A stretch of DNA of 64,000 nucleotides from Amycolatopsis mongoliensis. Its GTDB lineage: Bacteria > Actinomycetota > Actinomycetes > Mycobacteriales > Pseudonocardiaceae. The position numbers and the translations under genes are program-made. The stretch lies in contig NZ_CP127295.1 of assembly GCF_030285665.1 (NCBI RefSeq), positions 3,844,001 to 3,908,000 on the forward strand, read 5' to 3'. The first letter of the stretch is position 1. The number at the start of each line of letters is the position of its first letter. The notes beneath the pieces were generated by a model. It saw only the letters and a list, made by a program, of their open reading frames with translations, did no database searches and had not been told where the DNA came from. This document shows positions 44,653-52,284 of this stretch, piece after piece.

Positions 44653-45155
44653 CAGGGATGGGCTTCCGCGAGCGGGTCGAGGCGTGGGAGCAGGCGTATC
44701 GGGACTACATGACCGCGTGGGAACACGGCCGCGCGGTCCTCTCGCCGATGAACGCCACCAACACGGCCAACGCGGCTCGGCGGGTGTCGCGGGCGTGGCA
44801 CGAGCTGGCGCAGACGCGCGGGCTGCCGTGGTGGTGCGTGGCCGCATTGGAGTCGGCGGCCGAAGGGTTCGCCGAACTGGCAAGGGATTGGGCAAGTGAA
44901 GCAGGACACGGCCGTGATGGACGGTCTGGGAGTGCGCTGGGCGGTGGGGCCGGGTATCGAGGTGACGGTGGAGGAGACCGGCCCGGGGCAGTCTTCTCCG
45001 CCGGTCCTGGTGCTGGCCGGCGCGCCCTTCGTGCTGACGCTGGTCCCTCCACAGGATCAGGAGACGTGGCCGGCCTGCGCGGCATTCCTTCGCCAGCTCC
45101 GCGACCACGCCGAGGAACTGGCGGCGCTGCTGGAAGCCCGCGCGGGGAGGCGTGA
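44649..45155 (+). CDS. Small element protein, C-terminal half probably frameshifted
   Basis: The GTG at 44649 overlaps the previous stop (GTGA). The first ~80 residues are coding-like and helical (FRERVEAWEQAYRDYMTAWEHGRAVLSP, then AWHELAQTRGLPWWCVAALE). From about residue 83 the frame lies wholly inside the next gene (44896-45171) and turns Gly/Arg-rich. A one-base shift near 44885 would end the protein at the TGA of 44897-44899, giving the same four-base GTGA overlap as its neighbours. Function unknown. Confidence 0.55.
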   Translation: MTGMGFRERVEAWEQAYRDYMTAWEHGRAVLSPMNATNTANAARRVSRAWHELAQTRGLPWWCVAALESAAEGFAELARDWASEAGHGRDGRSGSALGGGAGYRGDGGGDRPGAVFSAGPGAGRRALRADAGPSTGSGDVAGLRGIPSPAPRPRRGTGGAAGSPRGEA

Positions 45156-45171
45156 CGGTGCGCAGGGCTGA
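44896..45171 (+). CDS. Small element protein of unknown function
   Basis: The product has 91 residues from GTG 44896. It is coding-like: a hydrophobic beta segment (PPVLVLAGAPFVLTLVPP) followed by a helix (WPACAAFLRQLRDHAEELAALLEARA). It overlaps the reading frame that extends from 44649. No family recognised. Confidence 0.6.
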   Translation: MKQDTAVMDGLGVRWAVGPGIEVTVEETGPGQSSPPVLVLAGAPFVLTLVPPQDQETWPACAAFLRQLRDHAEELAALLEARAGRRDGAQG

Positions 45172-45403
45172 GCCGAAGACGCTGCGGGACGCCCACGAGG
45201 TTGTGATGGACCGCCGCCCACCGAACGACGCGAACCCCTCGGTGTGGCTGGCGTTCCGCCTGAGCAACGCGCGGCTCTATAAGGCCGTTGCGGACGTCGA
45301 CCGGGGGCATCACCACGAGGCGCTGTACTGGGCCGGATACGAGGAACGGAAAGCGGGTGAGATCTCGGCGAACCTTCAGGCGGAGGGCAAGCCTGCTGAC
45401 TAG
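45158..45403 (+). CDS. Small element protein, AMED_5909-like
   Basis: The product has 81 residues from GTG 45158, seven bases after GGGAGG; GTG 45152 is too close to that site. Sequence RDAHEVVMDRRPPNDANPSVW and HHHEALYWAGYEERKAGEI resembles a short family frequent in Pseudonocardiaceae elements (the name AMED_5909 is from memory). Its start overlaps the previous gene by 14 bases. Function unknown. Confidence 0.6.
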   Translation: MRRAEPKTLRDAHEVVMDRRPPNDANPSVWLAFRLSNARLYKAVADVDRGHHHEALYWAGYEERKAGEISANLQAEGKPAD

Positions 45404-45573
45404 TCGCATGTAGACGAGCAGAAAGTCAACAGTAATAGCGAAAAACGCACGCAGCGACGTGTGGCGATGAAACACGTCCTGTTGCGGGTGCGTGTGATCC
45501 GTAAGGCGCAGAAGCGGAACCTGGCTACCAACCTTGCCGCTCCTGCGCTGTCCACAACCAGCGGAAGTGAACA

Positions 45574-45738
45574 ATGACAACGCTAAACGATGACAACCGG
45601 CGAGCGTCAACGGGGGTCACCCGAACGCGCTGCGCCTCCTGCAAACGATTCGCCAAACTCTTGCCCCACGAGACCAAGTGCGCTCCCTGCTTGGGAATGC
45701 TGCCGCTGGACCTCCGTGTAAAGCGGGGTGATCGGTGA
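45574..45738 (+). CDS. 54-residue zinc-ribbon protein coupled to tra
   Basis: ATG 45574 to TGA 45738, with GGAAG upstream. It has two Cys pairs, CASCKRF and CAPCLGM, 13 residues apart: a zinc-ribbon/knuckle. The stop overlaps the ATG of the Tra gene (TGATG), indicating translational coupling. The 170 bases upstream (45404-45573) contain no gene and probably the promoter of the transfer operon. It may assist DNA binding by Tra (inference). Confidence 0.65.
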   Translation: MTTLNDDNRRASTGVTRTRCASCKRFAKLLPHETKCAPCLGMLPLDLRVKRGDR

Positions 45739-47291
45739 TGTCGGCAGGCTTCGCGGTAGTGGCCCTCGCTGGGCTGGGGCTCGGCGTGTGGGTGCTGCAC
45801 AAGATCGGCCGCGCGCTGGCGTCCGTGGTCGAAGGTCTGGCTGCGGCGGCCGTGGTGTTCGTAGCCCTGTGGTGGCTGTGCAAGGCCGTGGTGTGGATGC
45901 TCGCGCAGGTCGTGACCCGGTGGCGGACGAGTCTCGTCGTGGTCGCGGTCTACGCCTGGTGCGAGCTGTTCGGCTGGCTCTCCCTCGCACTGACCCTGGG
46001 CGGTATCGCGGCGGTCCTTGCGACGTGGTGGGCGATCGACGCTATCTCGTTCGACCAGTGGTGCTGGCGGCTCCTGCGCTCGTGGTGGGCACGGTGGGCG
46101 GTCTACGGGCGGAAGCTGCCGGAGTGGCTGCACGCCTGCGGTCTCTCGGTGCGGGATGAGGCGCTGCCGGTCGTGGTGAACGTCAACCTCGTCGGCCGTC
46201 GACGCGCGCTGTCCCGCTCGACGTCGAACCGACCGAACGCGCGGCTGCCGAAGGTGCTCGGCGTCCGCTCCGGTGCCTCGTGGGATGAGGTGCGAGTGGA
46301 GCTGGTGGCCGGCCAGAAGCCGGAGGACTTCGACGACGCCGCCCGGGCGCTGGCCGTCGCCCGGAAGGTCGCTCGTTGTCAGGTCCGCGAACTGGATCCC
46401 AACGTCGTCTCGATCGACTTCCAGCGCCGTGACCTGCTCGCCGGAGGTGTGACCGGCCCCCAGGTCCCGGATAGCGTCGACTCGACCGGCGTGGACCTGC
46501 GCAACGTCTGGGCAGGTCGGACCGAGTACGGGCGTGACTGGCGCGTCCCGCTGCTCGGCTCCGGCGCACACTGCCTGACCGCCGGTGCCTCCGGGGCAGG
46601 CAAGAACAGCGTCATGTGGTGCCCGCTGGTCGCGGCGGCCTCAGCGATCCGGGCCGGGGTGGTGCGCATGTCCGGCATCGACCCCAAGGGCATGGAACTC
46701 GCGTACGGGCGCGGCATCTTCTCCCGCTACGCGGTGGGCGGCAAGGACGCGGTCGAGCTGCTTGACGGCCTGGTGGAGGAGATGGAATCGCGCAAGCGCG
46801 CGTTCGCCGGTCGGCTGCGGACTATTCCGGTGTCGACGGAGTATCCGTTGGAGCTGCTGGAGTTCGACGAGATCGGCGCGCTGACGAAGTACACCGATCG
46901 CAAGACCCGTGAGGCCATTGTGGAGCGTGTCGCGCTGCTGACGACGCAAGGCCGGGCGCTGGGGATCTCGGTCCGCGGTTACGTCCAAGAGCCGACCAAA
47001 GACACCGTCCCGGTCCGGGAGCTGTTCACCCGGCGGGTGTGTCTGCGCGTGACGTCCAAGACGCACGTCGGGATGGTGCTCGGTGACGGCGCGTATGAGC
47101 GCGGTGCCTGGGCAAACCGAATCGGCGACTCAGAAGCGGGCGTGGGCTACGTGTGGGGCGAAGGCATCCGCGAGCCGCTGCGCATCCGGGCCGGGTGGGT
47201 CTCCGACTCCACGGTCAAGGCGCTGGAGGCGTACGTGACCAATGATGGTGTCGCGGATCTGCGCCACGGCGGTGAGGGGGTGGCCGCGTGA
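45738..47291 (+). CDS. traSA: FtsK/SpoIIIE-type conjugative DNA translocase (TraSA/TraB-like)
   Basis: The product has 517 residues from ATG 45738 (GTG 45735 is the alternative). Three to four N-terminal membrane helices are visible (SAGFAVVALAGLGLGVWVLH; AAAAVVFVALWWLCKAVVWM; LVVVAVYAWCELFGWLSLAL). The ATPase domain has a Walker A of GASGAGKNSVMW (Asn where Ser/Thr is usual, as in AICE relatives with GAGKGS) and a Walker B LELLEFDEIGAL; GISVRGYVQEPTKDTVPVRELF follows. It pumps double-stranded DNA between mycelial cells without a relaxase. The last four bases overlap the next start. Confidence 0.92.
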   Translation: MSAGFAVVALAGLGLGVWVLHKIGRALASVVEGLAAAAVVFVALWWLCKAVVWMLAQVVTRWRTSLVVVAVYAWCELFGWLSLALTLGGIAAVLATWWAIDAISFDQWCWRLLRSWWARWAVYGRKLPEWLHACGLSVRDEALPVVVNVNLVGRRRALSRSTSNRPNARLPKVLGVRSGASWDEVRVELVAGQKPEDFDDAARALAVARKVARCQVRELDPNVVSIDFQRRDLLAGGVTGPQVPDSVDSTGVDLRNVWAGRTEYGRDWRVPLLGSGAHCLTAGASGAGKNSVMWCPLVAAASAIRAGVVRMSGIDPKGMELAYGRGIFSRYAVGGKDAVELLDGLVEEMESRKRAFAGRLRTIPVSTEYPLELLEFDEIGALTKYTDRKTREAIVERVALLTTQGRALGISVRGYVQEPTKDTVPVRELFTRRVCLRVTSKTHVGMVLGDGAYERGAWANRIGDSEAGVGYVWGEGIREPLRIRAGWVSDSTVKALEAYVTNDGVADLRHGGEGVAA

Positions 47292-47674
47292 ACCGGCTGA
47301 TGATCTTCCTTGACGCGATCCGTGACCACCTCGACTCGCACCAGCTGCCGCCGGCTGCCTCGGTCGACGTCAACGCCTGGTCCAGCCCGATCACGGTCCA
47401 ACTGGACGTTGACGGCCTGACGGCGGTCGCTCGGGCGTTGCTGGTGTGGACGCAGACGCTCGAGGACGTTTCGGCGCGGCTGTGGCGGCTGGTCGACGGG
47501 CGGTGGGTGCATCTGTCGATCAGTGGCCGGACGCCGTGCGGCATCCCGGTCGTGGTGTTCGGGGTGGTGCGGTTCGAGCCGAGCACGTTCCCGGACCTCC
47601 CTGCCGGGGCAAAGCAGGACATGCCCGTCTATCTGCTGCGTGGCTGGTCGACGCCCGGGGAGGTGGCGGCCTGA
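47288..47674 (+). CDS. Element protein between tra and rep, unknown function
   Basis: The product has 128 residues; GTG 47288 overlaps the tra stop and its own stop overlaps the rep start (TGATG). Alternating beta strands (ITVQLDVDGLTAVARALLVW; WVHLSISGRTPCGIPVVVFGVV) and no known catalytic motif. The tight coupling on both sides indicates a role in transfer or replication. Confidence 0.65.
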   Translation: MNRLMIFLDAIRDHLDSHQLPPAASVDVNAWSSPITVQLDVDGLTAVARALLVWTQTLEDVSARLWRLVDGRWVHLSISGRTPCGIPVVVFGVVRFEPSTFPDLPAGAKQDMPVYLLRGWSTPGEVAA

Positions 47675-49278
47675 TGAGCGAGACACGCGCTGTACGGATG
47701 CGGGCCCCGCTGGCGGCTGATGTCATCCGGGCGACGGCGGAGAAGCACGGCGTCTGTGTCCGACCGTTCACGATGGAGGTCGGCGACACCGAGACCGGCG
47801 AACTCCGCTACGTCCCCGTGCCCTGCGGGTCCACTGTGGAGTCGGTGTGCTTGCCGTGTGCGCGGAAGGCGAAGGCGCTGCGGCAGGCCCAGTGCCGCGA
47901 GGGCTGGCACATGACGGAAGAACCCGTCCTCGCCGCCGAGCCGCCCTCGGAGGATCACAAGGAGCTGCTGACTTACCGGGCGGACCTGGTGGCGGCGTAT
48001 CGGGAGGTGGTCGAGCACGACCAGGCCGAGGCGGAGGAGTTGCGGGAGGAGGTCGCCGGGGTCGATGCGGAACTTCGGCAACTCGGGATGCGCGGTCGGC
48101 TGCCCGCCCTCGACGTGCCGACAAAGCGGGCGGTGAAGCGGTCGACCAAGCGGCGGCAGGATGCTCCGAACCTGCCTCGGCAGAAGGTCGCGAAGACCAC
48201 CGTGGGCCGGGAGTACGCGGGAAAGTTCCGCCCGTCCATGTTCGTGACCCTGACCTGCGACTCCTACGGCCCGGTCCGTGATGGCGCACCGATCGACCCG
48301 GCGCAGTACGACTACCGGCGGGCCGCTCGGGATGCGGTGCACTTCTCGGCGCTGGTGGACCGGTGGTGGCAGAACCTCCGCCGGGTCGTCGGCTGGGATG
48401 CCCAGTACTTCGCCACGGTCGAGCCGCAGAAGCGGACGGCTCCGCACCTGCACGCGGCGATCCGCGGTGCCATCCCGCACGACGTCATCCGTCAGGTCAC
48501 CGAAGCGACCTATCACCAGGTCTGGTGGCCCAACCACGACCAGATCGTCTACACGGAGCGGCTGCCGGTCTGGGACGGCGACACCCGGGCATTCCTCGAC
48601 CCGGACACCCGCGAACCGTTGACCAGCTGGGACGACGCCGTGGACCAGGTCGAGGACCCGGCGCACGTGGTGACCTTCGGGCAGCAGGTGCACTCGAAGG
48701 GCATCCTCGGCGGGACCGAAGAGGCCGGCCGCCACATCGGCTACCTCACGAAGTACCTGACCAAGTCCACCGGTGAAGTGGTCGAGGCGGACACCGCGCG
48801 GCTGCGGGATCACCACGACCGGCTGCACGCCGAACTGTCGGTCACGCCGTGCTCGCCGCGCTGCGCGGTCTGGCTGCTCTACGGCGTCCAGCCCAAGGGC
48901 GCGGGCAGCAAGACCACCCCCGGGCATTGCAAGGGACGCGCTCATCGGCGGACCACGCTCGGGCTGCCGGGGCGGCGGGTGCTGGTGTCGCGGAAGTGGT
49001 CCGGGAAGACGCTCGACGACCACAAGGCCGATCGCAAGGCGTTCGTTCAGCAGGCGTTGGCAGCGATCGGAATCGAGAAGCCACAACCGGACCCGGCCCG
49101 GCTGGTCTGGCGGAAGGTCGAACCGGGAGACCCACAGGTCCCGCCCCGGCCGCACCTGGTCATGCGGGCAATCGCGGAGCGGATCACGTGGAAAGCCGAG
49201 TACAACCGGGCGCTACTCGCCGCCGCCGGACCACCGGGGAGTGATCCAGAAACTTCGGCAACTCAGCTCGCAGCGTGA
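47674..49278 (+). CDS. repSA: Rolling-circle replication initiator (RepSA-like, HUH type)
   Basis: The product has 534 residues from ATG 47674. An N-terminal zinc-finger-like part (VPCGSTVESVCLPCARKAKA) precedes a coiled coil (~95-130). The HUH initiator motifs follow: motif I FVTLTCDSYGPV, motif II with His-x-His in TAPHLHAAIRG, and motif III with the tyrosine in GYLTKYLTKSTG. It nicks the element's double-strand origin and stays bound to the 5' end during replication. It lies directly before xis and int, the usual pSAM2 order. The origin is not recognised for certain. Confidence 0.9.
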   Translation: MSETRAVRMRAPLAADVIRATAEKHGVCVRPFTMEVGDTETGELRYVPVPCGSTVESVCLPCARKAKALRQAQCREGWHMTEEPVLAAEPPSEDHKELLTYRADLVAAYREVVEHDQAEAEELREEVAGVDAELRQLGMRGRLPALDVPTKRAVKRSTKRRQDAPNLPRQKVAKTTVGREYAGKFRPSMFVTLTCDSYGPVRDGAPIDPAQYDYRRAARDAVHFSALVDRWWQNLRRVVGWDAQYFATVEPQKRTAPHLHAAIRGAIPHDVIRQVTEATYHQVWWPNHDQIVYTERLPVWDGDTRAFLDPDTREPLTSWDDAVDQVEDPAHVVTFGQQVHSKGILGGTEEAGRHIGYLTKYLTKSTGEVVEADTARLRDHHDRLHAELSVTPCSPRCAVWLLYGVQPKGAGSKTTPGHCKGRAHRRTTLGLPGRRVLVSRKWSGKTLDDHKADRKAFVQQALAAIGIEKPQPDPARLVWRKVEPGDPQVPPRPHLVMRAIAERITWKAEYNRALLAAAGPPGSDPETSATQLAA

Positions 49279-49291
49279 CAAGGGGGAGCAC

Positions 49292-49477
49292 ATGAACAAC
49301 GTCCACAGCATCGAACGCCTCTGGTCCGTCGAGGACGTATCCGACTACCTCGGCGTCCCGGTCAAGACCCTCTACCAGTGGAAATGGCGCGGTGAGGGGC
49401 CGCCGGTGAAGAAGATCGGCCGGCACCTGCGCTACAACCCGGCCGCCGTGCGGGCCTGGGCTACCGAAGCCGCATAA
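49292..49477 (+). CDS. xis: Excisionase (MerR-like helix-turn-helix)
   Basis: The product has 61 residues from ATG 49292, preceded by AGGGGGAG. The whole protein is one winged-helix DNA-binding unit: LWSVEDVSDYLGVPVKTLYQ, then WKWRGEGPPVKKIGRHLRYN and a terminal VRAW helix. It bends DNA at the attachment arms and drives excision by the integrase, 25 bases downstream. Confidence 0.92.
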   Translation: MNNVHSIERLWSVEDVSDYLGVPVKTLYQWKWRGEGPPVKKIGRHLRYNPAAVRAWATEAA

Positions 49478-49502
49478 CCAGTTTCGAGAAAGGAGAATCC
49501 AC

Positions 49503-50738
49503 GTGGGACATATTCAGGACCGGTGGTACCGCCAGGCGCGGCACCCGGAAACCGGACGGCTGCTCTTCAACGACAAGGACAAGCCGGTTATGGAGAGGTC
49601 CGAGCTGTATGGCATCGGGCTGCGGTACAAGGTGCGGTATCTCGACCCGGACAACAACGAACGTTCGAAGTCGTTCGCGGACAAGCAGAAGAAGCGCGCC
49701 GAGAACTTCCTCATCGAGGTCGAGTCGGACAAGCGGGAGGGCAAGTACGTCGACCCGCAGTCCGGGCGAGTGCTCTTCTCCGTTGTCGCGGATCGGTGGG
49801 TCGCGGCGCAGACCTTCGACCACACGACGCGAGAGCGGGTGATCAGCCGTCTCGCCAACCACCTCAAGCCGTTCTTCAAGGCGAAGACCATCGGGGCGGT
49901 CAAGCCCAGTGACGTCCAAGCCTGGCTCCGCTGGCTCCAGGATCGCGGGGTGAGCACGCGCTCGCGGGTCCTGTACTTCACCCACCTCGTGTCCATCCTC
50001 AGCTTCGCGAAGGAGGACAAGCTCATCGTGAGCAACCCGGCTCAAGCGTCGAGCGTGACTCGGCCCCGGGCGGATCTACGGCAGGTGCAGCCCTGGCGTC
50101 CGGAGCGGGCGCAAGCCGTCTTGAAGGCGCTGCCCGTCCGGTTCAAGCCGGTCGTCCGGATTCCCGCCGGGATCGGGCTGCGGCAGGGTGAGGTGTTCGG
50201 GTTCTCCCTGGACGACGTCGACCGAGAGCGGAACGTCGCGCAGATCGAGCGGCAGGTCCGGATCGTCGACAACGTCCTGTGCTTCGCTCCGCCGAAGCGG
50301 GGCAAGACGCGAGAGGTGCCGATGGGTGGTGAGCTGCTGGCCGCTCTGGATGAGTACGCCGAGCAGTTCCCGGCGACCGAGATCACGCTCCCGTGGGTCC
50401 ACCCCGAGGGCAAGCCGGTCACCGTGAAGCTGCTGATGGTCGACTACGACGGGCTGCCGTTCCGACGCGGTGGCTTTCGGTTGAGCGTTTGGCTACCCGC
50501 GCTCAAGAAGGCCGGCATCGAGAAGCCGACCCGGGCGGACGGGATGCACGCGCTCCGTCACCTCTACGCCTCGGTCCTGCTCGACGCGGGCGAGTCCATT
50601 AAGGCGCTGTCCAGCTACCTCGGCCACTCGGACCCGGGCTTCACGCTGCGCGTCTACACGCACCTGCTCCCGACCAGCCACGAGCGGACACGAAAGGCCG
50701 TAGATTGCTTGCTTAGTCACATCGGGCAAACTTGTTGA
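49503..50738 (+). CDS. int: Tyrosine-recombinase integrase of the element
   Basis: The product has 411 residues from GTG 49503, with AAAGGAGA upstream. An N-terminal arm-binding part (~1-65, YKVRYLDPDNNERSKSFADK) and a SAM-like core-binding part precede the catalytic domain. Catalytic residues: Arg in AGIGLRQGEVFG, the H-x-L-R-H box in MHALRHLYASVLLDAG, a second His in YLGHSD, and the nucleophilic Tyr in LRVYTHLLP. It recombines the attP with the 3' end of trhA. Tyrosine integrases with a tRNA target are the rule in this family; here the target is protein-coding. Confidence 0.95.
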   Translation: MGHIQDRWYRQARHPETGRLLFNDKDKPVMERSELYGIGLRYKVRYLDPDNNERSKSFADKQKKRAENFLIEVESDKREGKYVDPQSGRVLFSVVADRWVAAQTFDHTTRERVISRLANHLKPFFKAKTIGAVKPSDVQAWLRWLQDRGVSTRSRVLYFTHLVSILSFAKEDKLIVSNPAQASSVTRPRADLRQVQPWRPERAQAVLKALPVRFKPVVRIPAGIGLRQGEVFGFSLDDVDRERNVAQIERQVRIVDNVLCFAPPKRGKTREVPMGGELLAALDEYAEQFPATEITLPWVHPEGKPVTVKLLMVDYDGLPFRRGGFRLSVWLPALKKAGIEKPTRADGMHALRHLYASVLLDAGESIKALSSYLGHSDPGFTLRVYTHLLPTSHERTRKAVDCLLSHIGQTC

Positions 50739-50779
50739 TATGCTGGGTAGCCATATCGCCTAACGGATAGCGTGGCAAC

Positions 50780-51373
50780 GTGTCGTCTGCTGCTCATAGC
50801 ACCTGGGTCGCGCAGCGTAGAGCGCGTATCGCGGAGCTGGTTGGTGCCCATCAGGCAGTAGGTGGGAGTCGGCCAGGGCGACGATGGAAGACGACGCAAA
50901 TAAATTGGTCTATAGTTCTACGTCTAGCTGGTGAGTTCCAAGCGTACTGTAGGGATCTTCATGATCAATCCGTCGACCATTTTGTCTCTGTTGTGGCCGC
51001 CGGTAACGTTCCGCTGGAATCAGTTCTCCGCGTTCAGTTGACCGCCAATCGGTACCTTGATAAGGGAAATGCAACCTCCGGTAATCTAGGGTCGGATTTC
51101 TTGAAAATCGGCCTCCAGCTATGGCCGGCTATTTATATGGGATTTCCCCAGGCGCGCGGCTGGAACAGGGAGCTTGACCAGATTGTTCACGTTAGAAACG
51201 CAATTGCGCACGTCGACGAGGTCAAACTTGCGGCGCTTAGGGCTGATGGATATTCCATCAATCTTACCCAGTTGAAGAAGTCAGTGAAGACGATAGAAGC
51301 CCTCGTGGCCGCTATGGACGATGTTGTTGCAGACTACCTGAATCAGCTCTTGGGAGGAGGTCGACCATGGTGA
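50780..51373 (+). CDS. HEPN-domain protein with RX4H motif (probable RNase; cargo)
   Basis: The product has 197 residues from GTG 50780. It is predicted nearly all helical. The key sequence is QIVHVRNAIAHVDE: Arg139 and His144 with four residues between, the R-x4-6-H catalytic motif of HEPN ribonucleases; the upstream LTANRYLDKGNATSGNLGSDF loop and the C-terminal helix (TQLKKSVKTIEALVAAMDDVV) suit RiboL-PSP/MAE-type HEPN proteins. The last seven bases overlap the start of the nuclease gene. Low-GC codons contrast with int just upstream. It could cut tRNA or mRNA as an abortive defence effector (inference). Confidence 0.7.
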   Translation: MSSAAHSTWVAQRRARIAELVGAHQAVGGSRPGRRWKTTQINWSIVLRLAGEFQAYCRDLHDQSVDHFVSVVAAGNVPLESVLRVQLTANRYLDKGNATSGNLGSDFLKIGLQLWPAIYMGFPQARGWNRELDQIVHVRNAIAHVDEVKLAALRADGYSINLTQLKKSVKTIEALVAAMDDVVADYLNQLLGGGRPW

Positions 51374-52224
51374 AAAGAGAGGATTCTGACGGCTCTCAGT
51401 TGAGCCCCGAGATTGGCGACAGGGTCGTCGTCCCCTGGGGGCTGGACGAAATCGAGGGCGTTGTTGTCAACAAGTACGGGTCCTCGCTTAGTGAGCGAGT
51501 GGTTGTCAGTATTGCCCTGTCGGAAGTAAATGAGACCGAAGAAATCGCTTTTCCGGTCGACTCTGTTCGCTTAATCTCGACCGAGAATGTCCGATCTGCT
51601 GGGAGTTGGCGCAGTCAGGCTTCGTATCTGCGAAACTTTGCGGACGCATTCCGTCGCGCGATTCCTAATGCAGAGGTTGAACTCGAGCCGCTAAGTTCGA
51701 GTGGTAAGCGTGCCGACATGATTGCCACTCTAAAGGGAGGGCAACGACTGTTGATCGAGACTAAAACCGGTAGGTCGGGCCGGTCGGTTGACGTGAGGTT
51801 GGCTATAGCGCAGCTAACCGCTTATCTTCAACTTGAATCCGACCGCAGTTATGGCCTTGTTGTCACGTCTTTTGAGTTGCCAGATGCGATAATTCGTAAA
51901 TATTCGTCACTGGCTGCATCTAGGAATATTTGGGTGACGTTCTGGCGTGGTCGAGAGGATGACTTGCGTTTGAAGAGTCTTCTGGGCGAGATAGTTAAGA
52001 GTCACAACTTGGCGAACTTGAGTGCAAGAGACCGTGCGGTGGTGCCAAATGCATCTGGCGGCTGGGACGTGGTCGCTCCCGCGCGTAACACCGTCAGCTA
52101 TCACTCGACGACTCAGCGTGATGCGGTGGAGAAGGCTCGTGAGTTGGCTTTGCAGTCCGGCGGAGAAGTCATCATTCAGGAGCGCAGCGGAGCCGTGCGA
52201 CGTAGGTCGCAACGCAGAGACTGA
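51367..52224 (+). CDS. PD-(D/E)XK nuclease-like protein fused to a DUF2188 domain (cargo)
   Basis: The product has 285 residues from ATG 51367. Residues ~15-75 form a small beta-barrel-like region (GDRVVVPWGLDEIEGVVVNK). Residues ~85-210 have the restriction-nuclease core: Asp117 in RADMIATL, then Glu131-x-Lys133 in LLIETKTG, and Gln149/Tyr153 in AIAQLTAYLQL, the QxxxY motif of RecB/Cas4-like nucleases. Residues ~230-278 are a DUF2188 domain (GGWDVVAPARNTVSYHST; DAVEKARELALQSGGEVII). The pair with the upstream HEPN gene is translationally coupled. Codon use is low-GC. A DNA-cutting partner or sensor of a two-gene defence unit is the best inference. Confidence 0.75.
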   Translation: MVKREDSDGSQLSPEIGDRVVVPWGLDEIEGVVVNKYGSSLSERVVVSIALSEVNETEEIAFPVDSVRLISTENVRSAGSWRSQASYLRNFADAFRRAIPNAEVELEPLSSSGKRADMIATLKGGQRLLIETKTGRSGRSVDVRLAIAQLTAYLQLESDRSYGLVVTSFELPDAIIRKYSSLAASRNIWVTFWRGREDDLRLKSLLGEIVKSHNLANLSARDRAVVPNASGGWDVVAPARNTVSYHSTTQRDAVEKARELALQSGGEVIIQERSGAVRRRSQRRD

Positions 52225-52284
52225 AGGAGTTAGCCTGACGGCCTGGCGGCGGCCTGAGGAAGATCCACAAGGGTAAAACCGCAG

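Noticed and set aside
50739..50779. Possible tRNA fragment at the integrase end, since AICEs usually target tRNA genes
   Set aside because: No T-loop (GGTTCGA-type) or acceptor stem was found here or at 40131-40230; the direct repeats map to trhA instead.
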